This document shows positions 18,865 through 27,191 of a DNA stretch of 64,000 nt, piece by piece. The position numbers were made by a program, and so were the translations under genes. This stretch comes from Planctomycetaceae bacterium. Lineage in GTDB: Bacteria; Planctomycetota; Planctomycetia; Pirellulales; Pirellulaceae. A model generated the notes under the pieces. The model made no database searches. It worked only from the letters and a program-made list of their open reading frames with translations, and had not been told where the DNA came from. The stretch covers positions 1 through 64,000 of the forward strand of contig JAHEBQ010000001.1 of the NCBI GenBank assembly GCA_024642205.1, written 5' to 3'. How positions within the stretch are numbered: position 1 is the first letter of the stretch; every line of letters starts with the position of its first letter.

Positions 18865-19332
18865 ATGCCAATCTCAGTTCAATTACTGGTTATTAACTTC
18901 TTTGCGACCGTCTACATGGTGGGGTTGATATGGATGGTGCAGATCGTTCACTATCCCCTGTTCGCAAATGTCGGGCCGGAAAAATTTGTGGCTTATCAAG
19001 AACGACACCAGATACTCACCACGTTGGTTGTCGGACCACCCATGCTAATCGAGGCATTCAGTTCAGTTTTTCTGGCCTGGTATCCACCCGCAGAAGTCAG
19101 TCATTGGGGGATTATCGCAGGCATTGTTCTGGTATTCGTGATTTGGATCTCAACGGCGTTGATCCAAGTCCCCTGTCACGGGAAACTGGCGGCGGGTTTT
19201 GATGCGGCAACCCACGATCGACTGGTCAGGTCCAACTGGATTCGAACCGTTGCCTGGACCGTTCGGGGCGGATTGGTGTCCTGGATGATGATCAATGTCT
19301 TGTCGACAGTGGCAAACCAACTTCCGACGTAA
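18865..19332 (+). CDS. Small integral membrane protein (DUF1772-like)
   Basis: A 155-residue protein with about four hydrophobic segments (residues 6-30, 57-77, 85-105 and 130-148). It contains the motif IVHYPLFANVG and, near the middle, LIQVPCHGKL. HYPLF plus VPxHxxL resembles DUF1772-type membrane proteins of unknown function. The open frame extends to 18805 but overlaps the nei zinc-finger remnant, and the hydrophobic N-terminus begins properly at the ATG at 18865. It is followed 17 bases later by the lipase-like gene, suggesting cotranscription. Confidence 0.7.
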   Translation: MPISVQLLVINFFATVYMVGLIWMVQIVHYPLFANVGPEKFVAYQERHQILTTLVVGPPMLIEAFSSVFLAWYPPAEVSHWGIIAGIVLVFVIWISTALIQVPCHGKLAAGFDAATHDRLVRSNWIRTVAWTVRGGLVSWMMINVLSTVANQLPT

Positions 19333-19349
19333 TTCCCAATGGTGATTTA

Positions 19350-20000
19350 ATGACTGCAATGGAAAACAAGGACACCGTAGTTTTGGTGCATGGCCTCGGC
19401 GGCAGTCGCTTGGACATGTGGCCGATTTCCAGACGGCTGAAGCGAGCCGGATTCCATGTCAACAATTGGGGATACTGGAGTGTTGGCAACCGAATCGAAA
19501 CACATGCAGACCGACTGGCGCAGCAACTACTGTCGATCGACCGCCAGTTGAACGAGGCCAAATTGCACTTGGTCACCCACAGCATGGGTGGAATCATTGC
19601 ACGAACCGTATTCGAGAACTTCCGATTCAAGCATCTTGGTCGTGTCGTCATGCTCGCACCTCCGAATCAAGGGTCACACGCAGCTCGCAAATTGAATCCG
19701 TGGATCGGCTGGTTGACACCTAGTCTAAACCAGCTTTCCGACGATCCCAAAAGTTACGTCAACAGCCTGTCAAACTCATTGAAGCTTAACAACATCGAGT
19801 TCGGAATCGTCGAAGCAAAAAAGGACCGTGTCATCAAACCTGGCGGCGTTTTCCTTGACGGCCATCGAGACTTTTCAACCGTCGACGGCCAACACGGCGT
19901 TCTGACGTGGTATGCTCACACGATCGAACTGGTGGAGAAATTCCTGATGACTGGGAGCTTTTCCGTCACACAACTCTGGTCCGGAACTGTGATAGACTGA
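19350..20000 (+). CDS. Alpha/beta hydrolase, lipase/PGAP1-like
   Basis: A 216-residue cytoplasmic hydrolase. VVLVHGLGGSRLDMW holds the oxyanion-hole HG motif, and LVTHSMGGIIAR is the nucleophile elbow with Ser in HSMGG. A His near the end in DGQHGVLTW could complete the triad. This outline fits the esterase/lipase group related to DUF676/PGAP1 and acylated-lipid lipases. No signal peptide is present. It is closely spaced with the membrane protein upstream. Confidence 0.82.
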   Translation: MTAMENKDTVVLVHGLGGSRLDMWPISRRLKRAGFHVNNWGYWSVGNRIETHADRLAQQLLSIDRQLNEAKLHLVTHSMGGIIARTVFENFRFKHLGRVVMLAPPNQGSHAARKLNPWIGWLTPSLNQLSDDPKSYVNSLSNSLKLNNIEFGIVEAKKDRVIKPGGVFLDGHRDFSTVDGQHGVLTWYAHTIELVEKFLMTGSFSVTQLWSGTVID

Positions 20001-20096
20001 TCAGGAGACGCGATGAGAACGCCCGAAAACGGGGTCGAACATCGCCTTCCATGATATTTCGAAAATGGCATTCAAACAGGCGCGATCATGACCAAT

Positions 20097-20105
20097 GGAG
20101 GTGAT
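20097..20105 (+). promoter_or_regulatory. Shine-Dalgarno site deciding the B12-protein start
   Basis: GGAGGTGAT lies four bases before the ATG at 20109 (GGAGG core seven bases away). It is a near-perfect anti-SD match and places the start seven codons after the first in-frame ATG at 20088. Confidence 0.75.
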
Positions 20106-20108
20106 ACC

Positions 20109-21140
20109 ATGGCGGCAGAGTTGCTTTCCGCGAGCGGCACGGCGTTGGCAACCTGCGCCAGTAACCGTTTTCTGGACAATCATCCGGAAATAAAAACTCA
20201 ATTCGGCCAATCCGCGTCGCTCGATTGGAAATTGCATTTTGTTGAGCGTATTGGTGAGCTTTCCGCCGCAATCCTGGAGCAGGAACCTGCATTATTCGTA
20301 TCTCGCGTTCGTTGGTCTCGAGATGCATTTCGCGCAAGGGAAGTACCTGAACGACTGCTTCGTAAAAGCCTCGAATCCCTGTTGGAGATTCTGGACGAAG
20401 AATTACCTGTATCTTGCCGCGAGGTTCCGAAAGCGTACATCGTGGCGGCCCTGAATTCATTTGATTCACTCGAACTCCAAGCCTCCGATCTCGACGCGAA
20501 CGATCCAGCCTCGAAACTGGCCATGCAATATTTGCTGCATGTTCTCGAGGGAAACAGCGGTAAAGCGATCAAGTTGGTTGTCGAATCGCACGCCAATGGA
20601 CTTTCGACAGCAGACACTTATCGCACGTTAATGATTGCCCAGGACGAGATCGGCAGGATGTGGCACCAAGCCGAAATAAACATTGCCGAGGAACACGTTG
20701 TCACATCGACAACCAAGCGAGCAATGGCCGTGCTCGCTTACCAATCGGAAAAGCAACCGCCCAATGGATTGACAGTGTTGGCAGCAGCGGTCAAGGGCAA
20801 TGTTCATGACATCGGAGTCCAGGTCGTTACCGATTTTTTCGAATTCGCCGGTTGGCGAGCGGTTTGCCTGGGTGGCGATCTGCCGGCAACTGAAATTGCT
20901 CAGGCTGTCAAATATTTCGACGGTTCATTGGTCCTGTTGTCAGCAGCGCTGAGCACTCAGCTTAAAGCGGTTCGGGAAACCATTGAAGCCGTGCGAGGAT
21001 TGAACACGCCCTGCAAAATCATGGTGGGGGGAACGGCGATGCACGATGTCCCGGATATCTGGCGCCAATTGGGCGCCGATGCCTCTGCTGTTTCTCCAAC
21101 AGAAGCACTGTCGACCGGTTCACGTTTGGTCAACGGTTGA
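20109..21140 (+). CDS. Cobalamin-binding photosensor-like protein without HTH domain
   Basis: A 343-residue soluble protein. Residues 140-210 form a B12-binding helical cap with the motif W-x9-EH: Trp185, Glu195, His196. This arrangement is characteristic of light-sensing AdoCbl proteins such as CarH and LitR. Residues 220-340 form a Rossmann-type B12 domain with KGNVHDIG, in which His233 would be the lower axial ligand, and later MVGGTAM. CarH and LitR carry an N-terminal MerR HTH; here residues 1-130 are a different helical region with no recognisable HTH. It may therefore sense light or cobalamin and signal through a partner protein. It is convergent with the photolyase gene, supporting a light-response role. 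Direct evidence for photochemistry is lacking. Confidence 0.82.
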   Translation: MAAELLSASGTALATCASNRFLDNHPEIKTQFGQSASLDWKLHFVERIGELSAAILEQEPALFVSRVRWSRDAFRAREVPERLLRKSLESLLEILDEELPVSCREVPKAYIVAALNSFDSLELQASDLDANDPASKLAMQYLLHVLEGNSGKAIKLVVESHANGLSTADTYRTLMIAQDEIGRMWHQAEINIAEEHVVTSTTKRAMAVLAYQSEKQPPNGLTVLAAAVKGNVHDIGVQVVTDFFEFAGWRAVCLGGDLPATEIAQAVKYFDGSLVLLSAALSTQLKAVRETIEAVRGLNTPCKIMVGGTAMHDVPDIWRQLGADASAVSPTEALSTGSRLVNG

Positions 21141-21208
21141 GGACCAATCCGTGCCCCTCATGGGAACCGACTCGAGTCTCAGTTCGCAGCCCACGCGAAT
21201 TGAGGTTG

Positions 21209-22747
21209 TCAGCCGGACGTTCCGTCGACTCCGGCATCAAGTCGTTGCAGAAACGCGTCCGCATTCTCGAGGTGGGCCTTACGTCTGGCCGTATCCATTT
21301 TCCTGGCCATGCTGCACATCATCGCCCAGCGAGGGTTTCTGGCAAGTTCATCAGTGTGTTTCCAAATCCAACGCCAGTACAAACCATCCCAGGTGTCACA
21401 CCATGCTGCTGATTTATAATGACTCATTTTCCGGATGTACGCTGATCCGGAAAAATACGGTTTGGTGGTGATCATTCCTCCATCGGCATGTTGACTCATG
21501 GCATAAACATTGGGAACCATCACCCAGTCATAGCTGTCAACAAACATTTCCATGAACCACCGATAAATTTCATCTGGGTGGATTTCACAAATAAACATGA
21601 ACCCACCAAGCACCATCAGTCGTTCAATATGATGACAGTAACCGGTTTCCCGAATTCGATGAATCGTGTCGTCAATCGGGAGAATACCGGTGGTGCCGTC
21701 ATAAAAACTGGAAGGCATCTTGCGGAGGTGATTCCAGTGGTTGGTCGTCCGCATCAACACCCCGATATCCTGGTAGGTCGCACGAATAAACTCACGCCAT
21801 CCTATGACTTGGCGAACAAACCCCTCAAGCGAGTTGATCGGAGTCTCGTTCCTGGCAGCAAATGTCAACGTTGAATCCAGGACCTGGCCAGGTGTCAGCA
21901 ATCCCGTATTCAGACTGGGAGTCAGAACGCCATGCCACAACCAGGATTCTCCTGCAAGGATGGCATCCTCATAATCGCCAAACCGTGCGAGACGGTTCTC
22001 CAGGAAATGAACAAGCCACTTGGACGCTGCGTCATGTGAGGTTGGATAGTAAAGTTGATTGAGGTTTCCAGGGTTATCTGGAAACATTTTCCCGACGTAA
22101 TGTTGTGCTTCCTGGTCGATCGAATCGCGTTGGATCCGCATCATCTCGGGAATTTCACCCAGCAAGCTTCGCGGGACCTTCTTCCGATTTTCGTCGTCGA
22201 AACTCCATTTGCCACCCACCGGTTGCCCCCCTTTCACCAGGACGTCCATGCGTTGTCTTTGCCATTTGTAGAAATCAGCCATCTGCCAGCGATGCTTGCC
22301 GGCGCGGTATTCGAAATTCTCTTGGGGGAGGTTGATAAAGCCCGGATTTGGCAGGAATTCCAGTTCCAGATCAAGCTCTCGACAATGTCTGGCAAGTCGC
22401 TTTTCCAGGATGAAATCGGTCGGATGAGCGCACATGAGTTTGAAAGGCCTGGATTTTACCCGGGGGCCCAGTTTCGAAAGCTGATGAAGCAGTGAGTTGG
22501 CCCGGGGATCATGATCCAGGTATTCGGTCGGAAAACTCCGATCTTGTAGCATTTGCTGGTAACGCTTCATGGTCGCGCGATGCAACCAAAGTTTTTGCTT
22601 GTGAAAGCATAACGGATACTCAGCATCACCAAAAAAAAGACTGTCTTCAATGAGAATGACTCGAGAAGGTTGATACCTCAGCCCGGGATGTTCGGCGAAC
22701 AGCTGATTGGGAAACACAAGAAGATTCACGACGTAGCACCGGTTCAT
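21209..22747 (-). CDS. Cryptochrome/photolyase of the PhrB (DPRP/FeS-BCP) family with missing Fe-S ligands
   Basis: A 512-residue photolyase-related protein. The N-terminal domain (LLVFPNQLF, ILIEDSLFFGD, KLWLHRATMKRYQ) matches the DPRP family, and the C-terminal FAD domain has GWREFIRATY, HHIERLMVLGGF and PNVYAMSQHADGG, all typical of PhrB-type (6-4) photolyases. In PhrB the segment after RMSDY contains a CxxC and then a third Cys before NALYW, ligating a [4Fe-4S] cluster. Here it reads RKMSHYKSAAWCDTWDGLYW: the CxxC is gone and the loop is shortened, leaving one Cys. Cluster loss is therefore likely. The expected role is light-driven repair of UV lesions, or photoreception with the adjacent B12 protein. 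Confidence 0.88.
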   Translation of the reverse strand: MNRCYVVNLLVFPNQLFAEHPGLRYQPSRVILIEDSLFFGDAEYPLCFHKQKLWLHRATMKRYQQMLQDRSFPTEYLDHDPRANSLLHQLSKLGPRVKSRPFKLMCAHPTDFILEKRLARHCRELDLELEFLPNPGFINLPQENFEYRAGKHRWQMADFYKWQRQRMDVLVKGGQPVGGKWSFDDENRKKVPRSLLGEIPEMMRIQRDSIDQEAQHYVGKMFPDNPGNLNQLYYPTSHDAASKWLVHFLENRLARFGDYEDAILAGESWLWHGVLTPSLNTGLLTPGQVLDSTLTFAARNETPINSLEGFVRQVIGWREFIRATYQDIGVLMRTTNHWNHLRKMPSSFYDGTTGILPIDDTIHRIRETGYCHHIERLMVLGGFMFICEIHPDEIYRWFMEMFVDSYDWVMVPNVYAMSQHADGGMITTKPYFSGSAYIRKMSHYKSAAWCDTWDGLYWRWIWKHTDELARNPRWAMMCSMARKMDTARRKAHLENADAFLQRLDAGVDGTSG

Positions 22748-22958
22748 TATCTATTTGGTCAACCCGGTTCAACCGCGGTACGCAGCACCGAATTAACCGG
22801 TTCGTCCCTGGAGGGATTCATCCTTAACCAACAATACAGACAACGTGGAGTCTCCCCGGTATGATGGTTGACGCAAGACACAACTTCGCCAGCCAGAGTG
22901 CAACATTCTAACGTCCAACATCTCCGGCAATGACTTGCGTGCGACAGACAGGTAAACC

Positions 22959-23969
22959 ATGATCGTCAATCGTTTAGCTTGGGTGACACTCATTTGCGTC
23001 ATCATTCTCGTGGTGGTCGGTGCGACCGTTCGCGTGACAGGTTCAGGATTGGGTTGTCCGGACTGGCCGACCTGCTGGGGCTGCCTGATTCCGCCGACGC
23101 GGGCTGATCAAATCGACGTCAACAAACTGGATCTCGACAAGTTCAAGCGTCAGGCGGTCAAAAAAGGCATTGACCCCGACACAATCACGCGCGAAACCGT
23201 CTTGGAGAGTTTTGATCCCGTTCAGACCTGGATTGAGTTTGGTAATCGACTGACATCGTTACCTTTGGGTTTCTCGGTTTTGTTTTTGGCGCTGTTTTCA
23301 TTTCGTGCAAAATCCAACAGGGGCTGGATCGTTGCGCTTTCGTGGCTGAGCCTGCTGGATGTCGTGGCAAACGCCATCATGGGTGCAGTGGTCGTCAGAA
23401 GCGGCTTGCAACCCGGGATCATCACGTTACACATGGCTTTGGCCTTCCTGCTGATTGCCGTTTTGGTCACGGTCATCTGGCTTTCGAGATCGCAACCGGA
23501 TTCGAAAATTGCGATTGAACCGGCGCTCAAACGACGATTACTGATTGTTTCGATGATTTTTTTCGGGTGTTTGTTTTGCGAAGGATTGATGGGCAGCCAA
23601 TTGCGCGAGCAAACCGATGAATTGGCCAAGGCTGCCGAAGGAATCGCGCGCGATCAGTGGATCGGCGAGCTTGGATCGACCCTCATCTTCAAGGTCCACC
23701 GCACGTTTTCCTGGAGCCTGCTCATCACGGCAGGACTGATGTTGATTTGGGCCCGAGGTCTGGGACAACCGAAACCGGCGGAACCCAAATTTATCTTCGG
23801 GATGGTGGTCGCCATGATGGTGATGGGGATCGTGCTCGGTCATATTTCAATTTTTCAGGTTGTCCAAGTGCTTCACGTTGGCACTACCGCGGTCTTGCTG
23901 GCGGTCACCTGGCACTGGGTGATACGTCTTTGCTCGATCAAGCCAAACTCGGCAACTGCTGGTGGTTAG
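22959..23969 (+). CDS. ctaA: Heme A synthase (COX15/CtaA family)
   Basis: A 336-residue polytopic membrane protein that oxidises the C8 methyl of heme O to a formyl group, giving heme A for aa3-type cytochrome oxidases. GATVRVTGSGLGCPDWPTCWG near residues 22-45 is the family signature. Heme-ligand-type His residues appear in later helices (TLHMALAF, KVHRTFSW, VLHVGTTA). About eight transmembrane segments are visible. An insert of charged residues (about 53-90) after the first helix is longer than in bacterial CtaA and common in the planctomycete/COX15 form. No cytochrome oxidase gene is in the window. It starts 211 bases from the divergent photolyase. Confidence 0.92.
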   Translation: MIVNRLAWVTLICVIILVVVGATVRVTGSGLGCPDWPTCWGCLIPPTRADQIDVNKLDLDKFKRQAVKKGIDPDTITRETVLESFDPVQTWIEFGNRLTSLPLGFSVLFLALFSFRAKSNRGWIVALSWLSLLDVVANAIMGAVVVRSGLQPGIITLHMALAFLLIAVLVTVIWLSRSQPDSKIAIEPALKRRLLIVSMIFFGCLFCEGLMGSQLREQTDELAKAAEGIARDQWIGELGSTLIFKVHRTFSWSLLITAGLMLIWARGLGQPKPAEPKFIFGMVVAMMVMGIVLGHISIFQVVQVLHVGTTAVLLAVTWHWVIRLCSIKPNSATAGG

Positions 23970-24209
23970 CGACGGAACGAAACAAACACGCCCCAGTGGT
24001 TCTGAAGGGGGCCGATCTTTCGACTGAACCACGCCGTTATCTGAGGACTGTCCTTGCGGGACACCCACCGAAACCCGGCTCTCCCGGCCTAAACAAAGGA
24101 AAAATCTAACGATCGATACCGAAAATACTACTTTACCTTCCGGCCTGCCATGTCGTATAAGATGATAGGATTCCCTCATCTCGACACGACAATGTATCAC
24201 GCAACAGAA

Positions 24210-24506
24210 ATGACAATTCGATTCTATCGAACGCTGGGCGTGATCATCACGCTGCTGGCGATGTTATTCGTTTCGTCCGCTCAAGGAGCGTTTGAGGAAT
24301 CTTCAGAGGAGTCAACCTCGCACGAGATTGAACTGGTTGTGGGTCGTCGCGAAGTGCGACCGATGGAGACTCGCGAGCCGGTCGGCAGAGGCGAACTCGT
24401 GTTTCCCGTCGTAGCCAGGCTTGGGAAGCTCTCCAGGCAACCGTTTTTCGCGGCACAGACGGAACGCTCCGGGATGAATGGATCCGGGACTTTTCTTCTA
24501 ATCTAG
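24210..24506 (+). CDS. Hypothetical secreted protein, possibly frameshifted
   Basis: A 98-residue frame beginning with a good signal peptide (MTIRFYRTLGVIITLLAMLF then VSSAQG-AFEE). It is unrecognised. After about residue 70 the neighbouring frame on the same strand remains open as far as the carbonic anhydrase gene and reads like coding sequence (ATVFRGTDGTLRDEWIRDF, QLEATAYQIQAEIRRPNADS), so the gene may once have been longer and been broken by a frameshift near 24440. The longer start at 24150 gives a poor N-terminus. Confidence 0.35.
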   Translation: MTIRFYRTLGVIITLLAMLFVSSAQGAFEESSEESTSHEIELVVGRREVRPMETREPVGRGELVFPVVARLGKLSRQPFFAAQTERSGMNGSGTFLLI

Positions 24507-24712
24507 CGGGCCGCGCTGCCTGCCATGGCTGGATTCCAGCTCCTGGCCAGCTTGAGGCAACCGCGTACCAGATCCAGGCGGAAATCCGCAGACCCAATGC
24601 TGATTCCGCGTACGCAGCTTTCATTCCGGTTACGACTGGGAATTTGTTGCTCAATCTCGGCCAGGTCACTCCGCACTTTCCATTCAATTCAACCGACTTT
24701 CAGGATTCTAAT

Positions 24713-25297
24713 ATGAGACTTGCATCTGGAATCGAGAAATTTCAAACCCTGGTTTACCCGCAAATGCGACGCGATTTCAGGGAACTTGAATCGGGACAAA
24801 CTCCCGAGACCTTGTTTATCACCTGCTCAGATTCCCGCATCAACCCGAACTTGCTGACGCAAACCAAGCCGGGGGAGCTGTTCGTGATTCGCAACGCCGG
24901 GAATATCGTCCCCAAACCCGGAACCGGTGAACTTTCGGTCGAAGCAACCATTCAATATGCGGTTGAGGTACTCGAAGTAAAAAACATCGTCGTCTGCGGC
25001 CATTCACATTGCGGCGCTGTGACAGGTTTGATGAATCTTGATTCACTCGATTCGATGCCGGCGATCAAAAACTGGGTCAGGAAAAGTGAAAAGGTCCTGG
25101 ACCAGGTTAACCATTCTGACGAAGGTCGCATTTGTGAAGCCATCAAGGCAAACGTTCTGCTGCAGATCGAGCATTTGATGGAGTACCCCTATGTTGCCAA
25201 AGCCGTCGCCGCGCAACAACTCGAGATTTATGGGTGGGTTTATCATTTCGAAAACGGTCAGGTTGAATTTCTGGATCAGGAAGCCGCCGTGGCATAA
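24713..25297 (+). CDS. Beta-class carbonic anhydrase
   Basis: A 194-residue enzyme interconverting CO2 and bicarbonate. Zinc ligands are in the classical places: Cys in FITCSDSRI (CxDxR, with the Asp/Arg dyad), His and Cys in VCGHSHCGAV (HxxC). RNAGNIV is also conserved. The frame is open upstream to about 24330, but the ATG at 24713 yields the normal family N-terminus. The SulP transporter gene starts 44 bases downstream, pointing to a bicarbonate-handling operon. Confidence 0.95.
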   Translation: MRLASGIEKFQTLVYPQMRRDFRELESGQTPETLFITCSDSRINPNLLTQTKPGELFVIRNAGNIVPKPGTGELSVEATIQYAVEVLEVKNIVVCGHSHCGAVTGLMNLDSLDSMPAIKNWVRKSEKVLDQVNHSDEGRICEAIKANVLLQIEHLMEYPYVAKAVAAQQLEIYGWVYHFENGQVEFLDQEAAVA

Positions 25298-25341
25298 GCA
25301 TCCGCGCGAGATAATTCAATTCAAAACACCGAGAGTCAATC

Positions 25342-27057
25342 ATGAGTCAACAACTTAACAAGCAGTCGAAGACAGAGGTCGGCGGTTCCGGAGCGTTTGC
25401 TCATTTCCGCGAAGACTTTCTCGCTTCCATCGTCGTTTTTCTGGTTGCGTTGCCATTGTGTATCGGGATCGCAGTGGCCGTGGGAGTGAGCCCGGCCCGG
25501 GCTTTACTGACCGGAATCGTTGGCGGCATTGTCGTCGGTTTTTTTGCCGGTTCGCCGTTGCAAGTCAGTGGTCCGGCTGCCGGCTTGTTCGTCATTGTCG
25601 CAGATCTGTTGGCCAAGGGGCGTGACAGTTTCATTTCAAAAATGGCCGGCGGTGAAGCCGTCGCGGAGGGCGAAGCAGTCGCTTACTCGCTGATGGTTTT
25701 AGGCACGGCCGTTTTTCTCGCCGGACTCATGCAGATCGTGGCCGGTCGTTTGAAGTTGGGGCAATGGTTCCGCGCCGTATCTCCGGCCGTCATCAAAGGC
25801 ATGTTGGCGGGGATCGGAATTCTGATCCTGGTCAGCCAGTTTCATGTCATGCTCGACCACGTTGCGCTCTGGCACGGCGAGAAAGCTCACGGGGGACTAC
25901 AATATCTGGCGACGATTCCGGAAGCGATCATGAAGTGTTTTTCCGCGGATACGACGGTCAACCACCACCTGGCAGCACTGACCGGTATTTTGACGATCGC
26001 CTGCATTGTCGTCTGGCCGATGATTGCGCCGAAAAAGCTGAAATTGCTGCCGGCAGCGTTGGTGGGTATCACCGCCGCAACCCTGTTTGCCGCAATCGCC
26101 GGACTCGACATCCAGATGTTGGACGTCTCGGCAAACATGTTTGAAGAGACGACGCTGCCAACCAGTGCCACCTGGTTTCAGCTTCTCCTGGATCCGCTGG
26201 TGATTACGGGGGCCATCGTCATTGCATTGGTCGCCAGTGCGGAAACACTGCTATGTGCAACGGCGGTCGACCAATTGCATTCCGGCGTACGAACGGATTA
26301 CGACAAAGAGCTCACAGCTCAAGGGATCGGAAACGTTCTGTGCGGGTTGATCGGCGCGCTGCCGATGACCGGCGTGATTGTCCGGAGTTCGGCGAACGTG
26401 AACTCGGGAGGCAAGACGCGGGCTTCGGCCATCATGCATGGCATCTGGTTGCTGGTTTTTGTTGCTGCACTGCCATTCGTGTTGGCCTACATTCCCCGGG
26501 CTGCCCTCGGCGCTCTGCTGGTCCACATTGGTTTCAAGTTGGTCAATTTCAAACAAATCAAACAACTCTGGAAAACCAGCCGTAGTGAAGTCGCCATCTA
26601 TGCCACCACCTTGCTCGTCATCGTCTGCGAAGACCTGTTGGTTGGCGTCGTGGTCGGCATCCTCCTGTCGGCAGCCAAATTGCTCCACCGGTTCTCGCAT
26701 CTGGAACTGGACCTGCAGAACGAAGGAACCGTTTCCCGCCTGCAATTGCACGGCGCCGCGACGTTCCTGCGTCTGCCAGCGCTGGCTCAAAAGTTGGAAG
26801 AAGTTCCCGATTCAGCCGAGCTGCATGTCGAGTTCGAGCACCTTAACTACATCGACCACGCCTGCCTGGACCTGTTAATGAACTGGGCCAGGCAGCACGA
26901 AGGCACCGGTGGCAAGCTGGTGTTGGACTGGGACAAACTGCACGGCCGATTTTCCGAAGACCCCGGCGAGAAAATGAAAGTTCGATTGGCCAACCGGTCT
27001 CCCATGCCCTTGCCGGCGTCAGGCCCGGCCAAGGGTCTGGCCCGCCGACCGGCCTGA
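25342..27057 (+). CDS. SulP/SLC26-family anion transporter, probable bicarbonate uptake
   Basis: A 571-residue membrane transporter. DFLASIVVFLVALPLCIGIA and GSPLQVSGPAAGLFVIVADL correspond to the first SulP helices. About a dozen hydrophobic segments extend to residue 445, and residues 460-555 form a C-terminal STAS domain (LHVEFEHLNYIDHACLDLLM). SulP proteins move sulfate or bicarbonate; the adjoining carbonic anhydrase makes HCO3- (BicA-like, Na+-dependent) the best guess. Sulfate cannot be excluded in a genome full of sulfatases. Confidence 0.9.
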   Translation: MSQQLNKQSKTEVGGSGAFAHFREDFLASIVVFLVALPLCIGIAVAVGVSPARALLTGIVGGIVVGFFAGSPLQVSGPAAGLFVIVADLLAKGRDSFISKMAGGEAVAEGEAVAYSLMVLGTAVFLAGLMQIVAGRLKLGQWFRAVSPAVIKGMLAGIGILILVSQFHVMLDHVALWHGEKAHGGLQYLATIPEAIMKCFSADTTVNHHLAALTGILTIACIVVWPMIAPKKLKLLPAALVGITAATLFAAIAGLDIQMLDVSANMFEETTLPTSATWFQLLLDPLVITGAIVIALVASAETLLCATAVDQLHSGVRTDYDKELTAQGIGNVLCGLIGALPMTGVIVRSSANVNSGGKTRASAIMHGIWLLVFVAALPFVLAYIPRAALGALLVHIGFKLVNFKQIKQLWKTSRSEVAIYATTLLVIVCEDLLVGVVVGILLSAAKLLHRFSHLELDLQNEGTVSRLQLHGAATFLRLPALAQKLEEVPDSAELHVEFEHLNYIDHACLDLLMNWARQHEGTGGKLVLDWDKLHGRFSEDPGEKMKVRLANRSPMPLPASGPAKGLARRPA

Positions 27058-27191
27058 TTTCGGACAAACCAGCCTTCCGGGTGAACGAATAACCAAACGA
27101 TAAAACGGAACCTCATCCAGTATTTTACCTGGATGCAACGCCCATCGATTGTTGTGTCGCCCTCTGATCAGAAAACGTCGGGGAAGATTGA

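Noticed and set aside
20001..20108. Possible cobalamin riboswitch ahead of the B12-binding protein
   Set aside because: The leader is only about 100 bases and no B12-box-like sequence was found; this protein would sense B12 itself.
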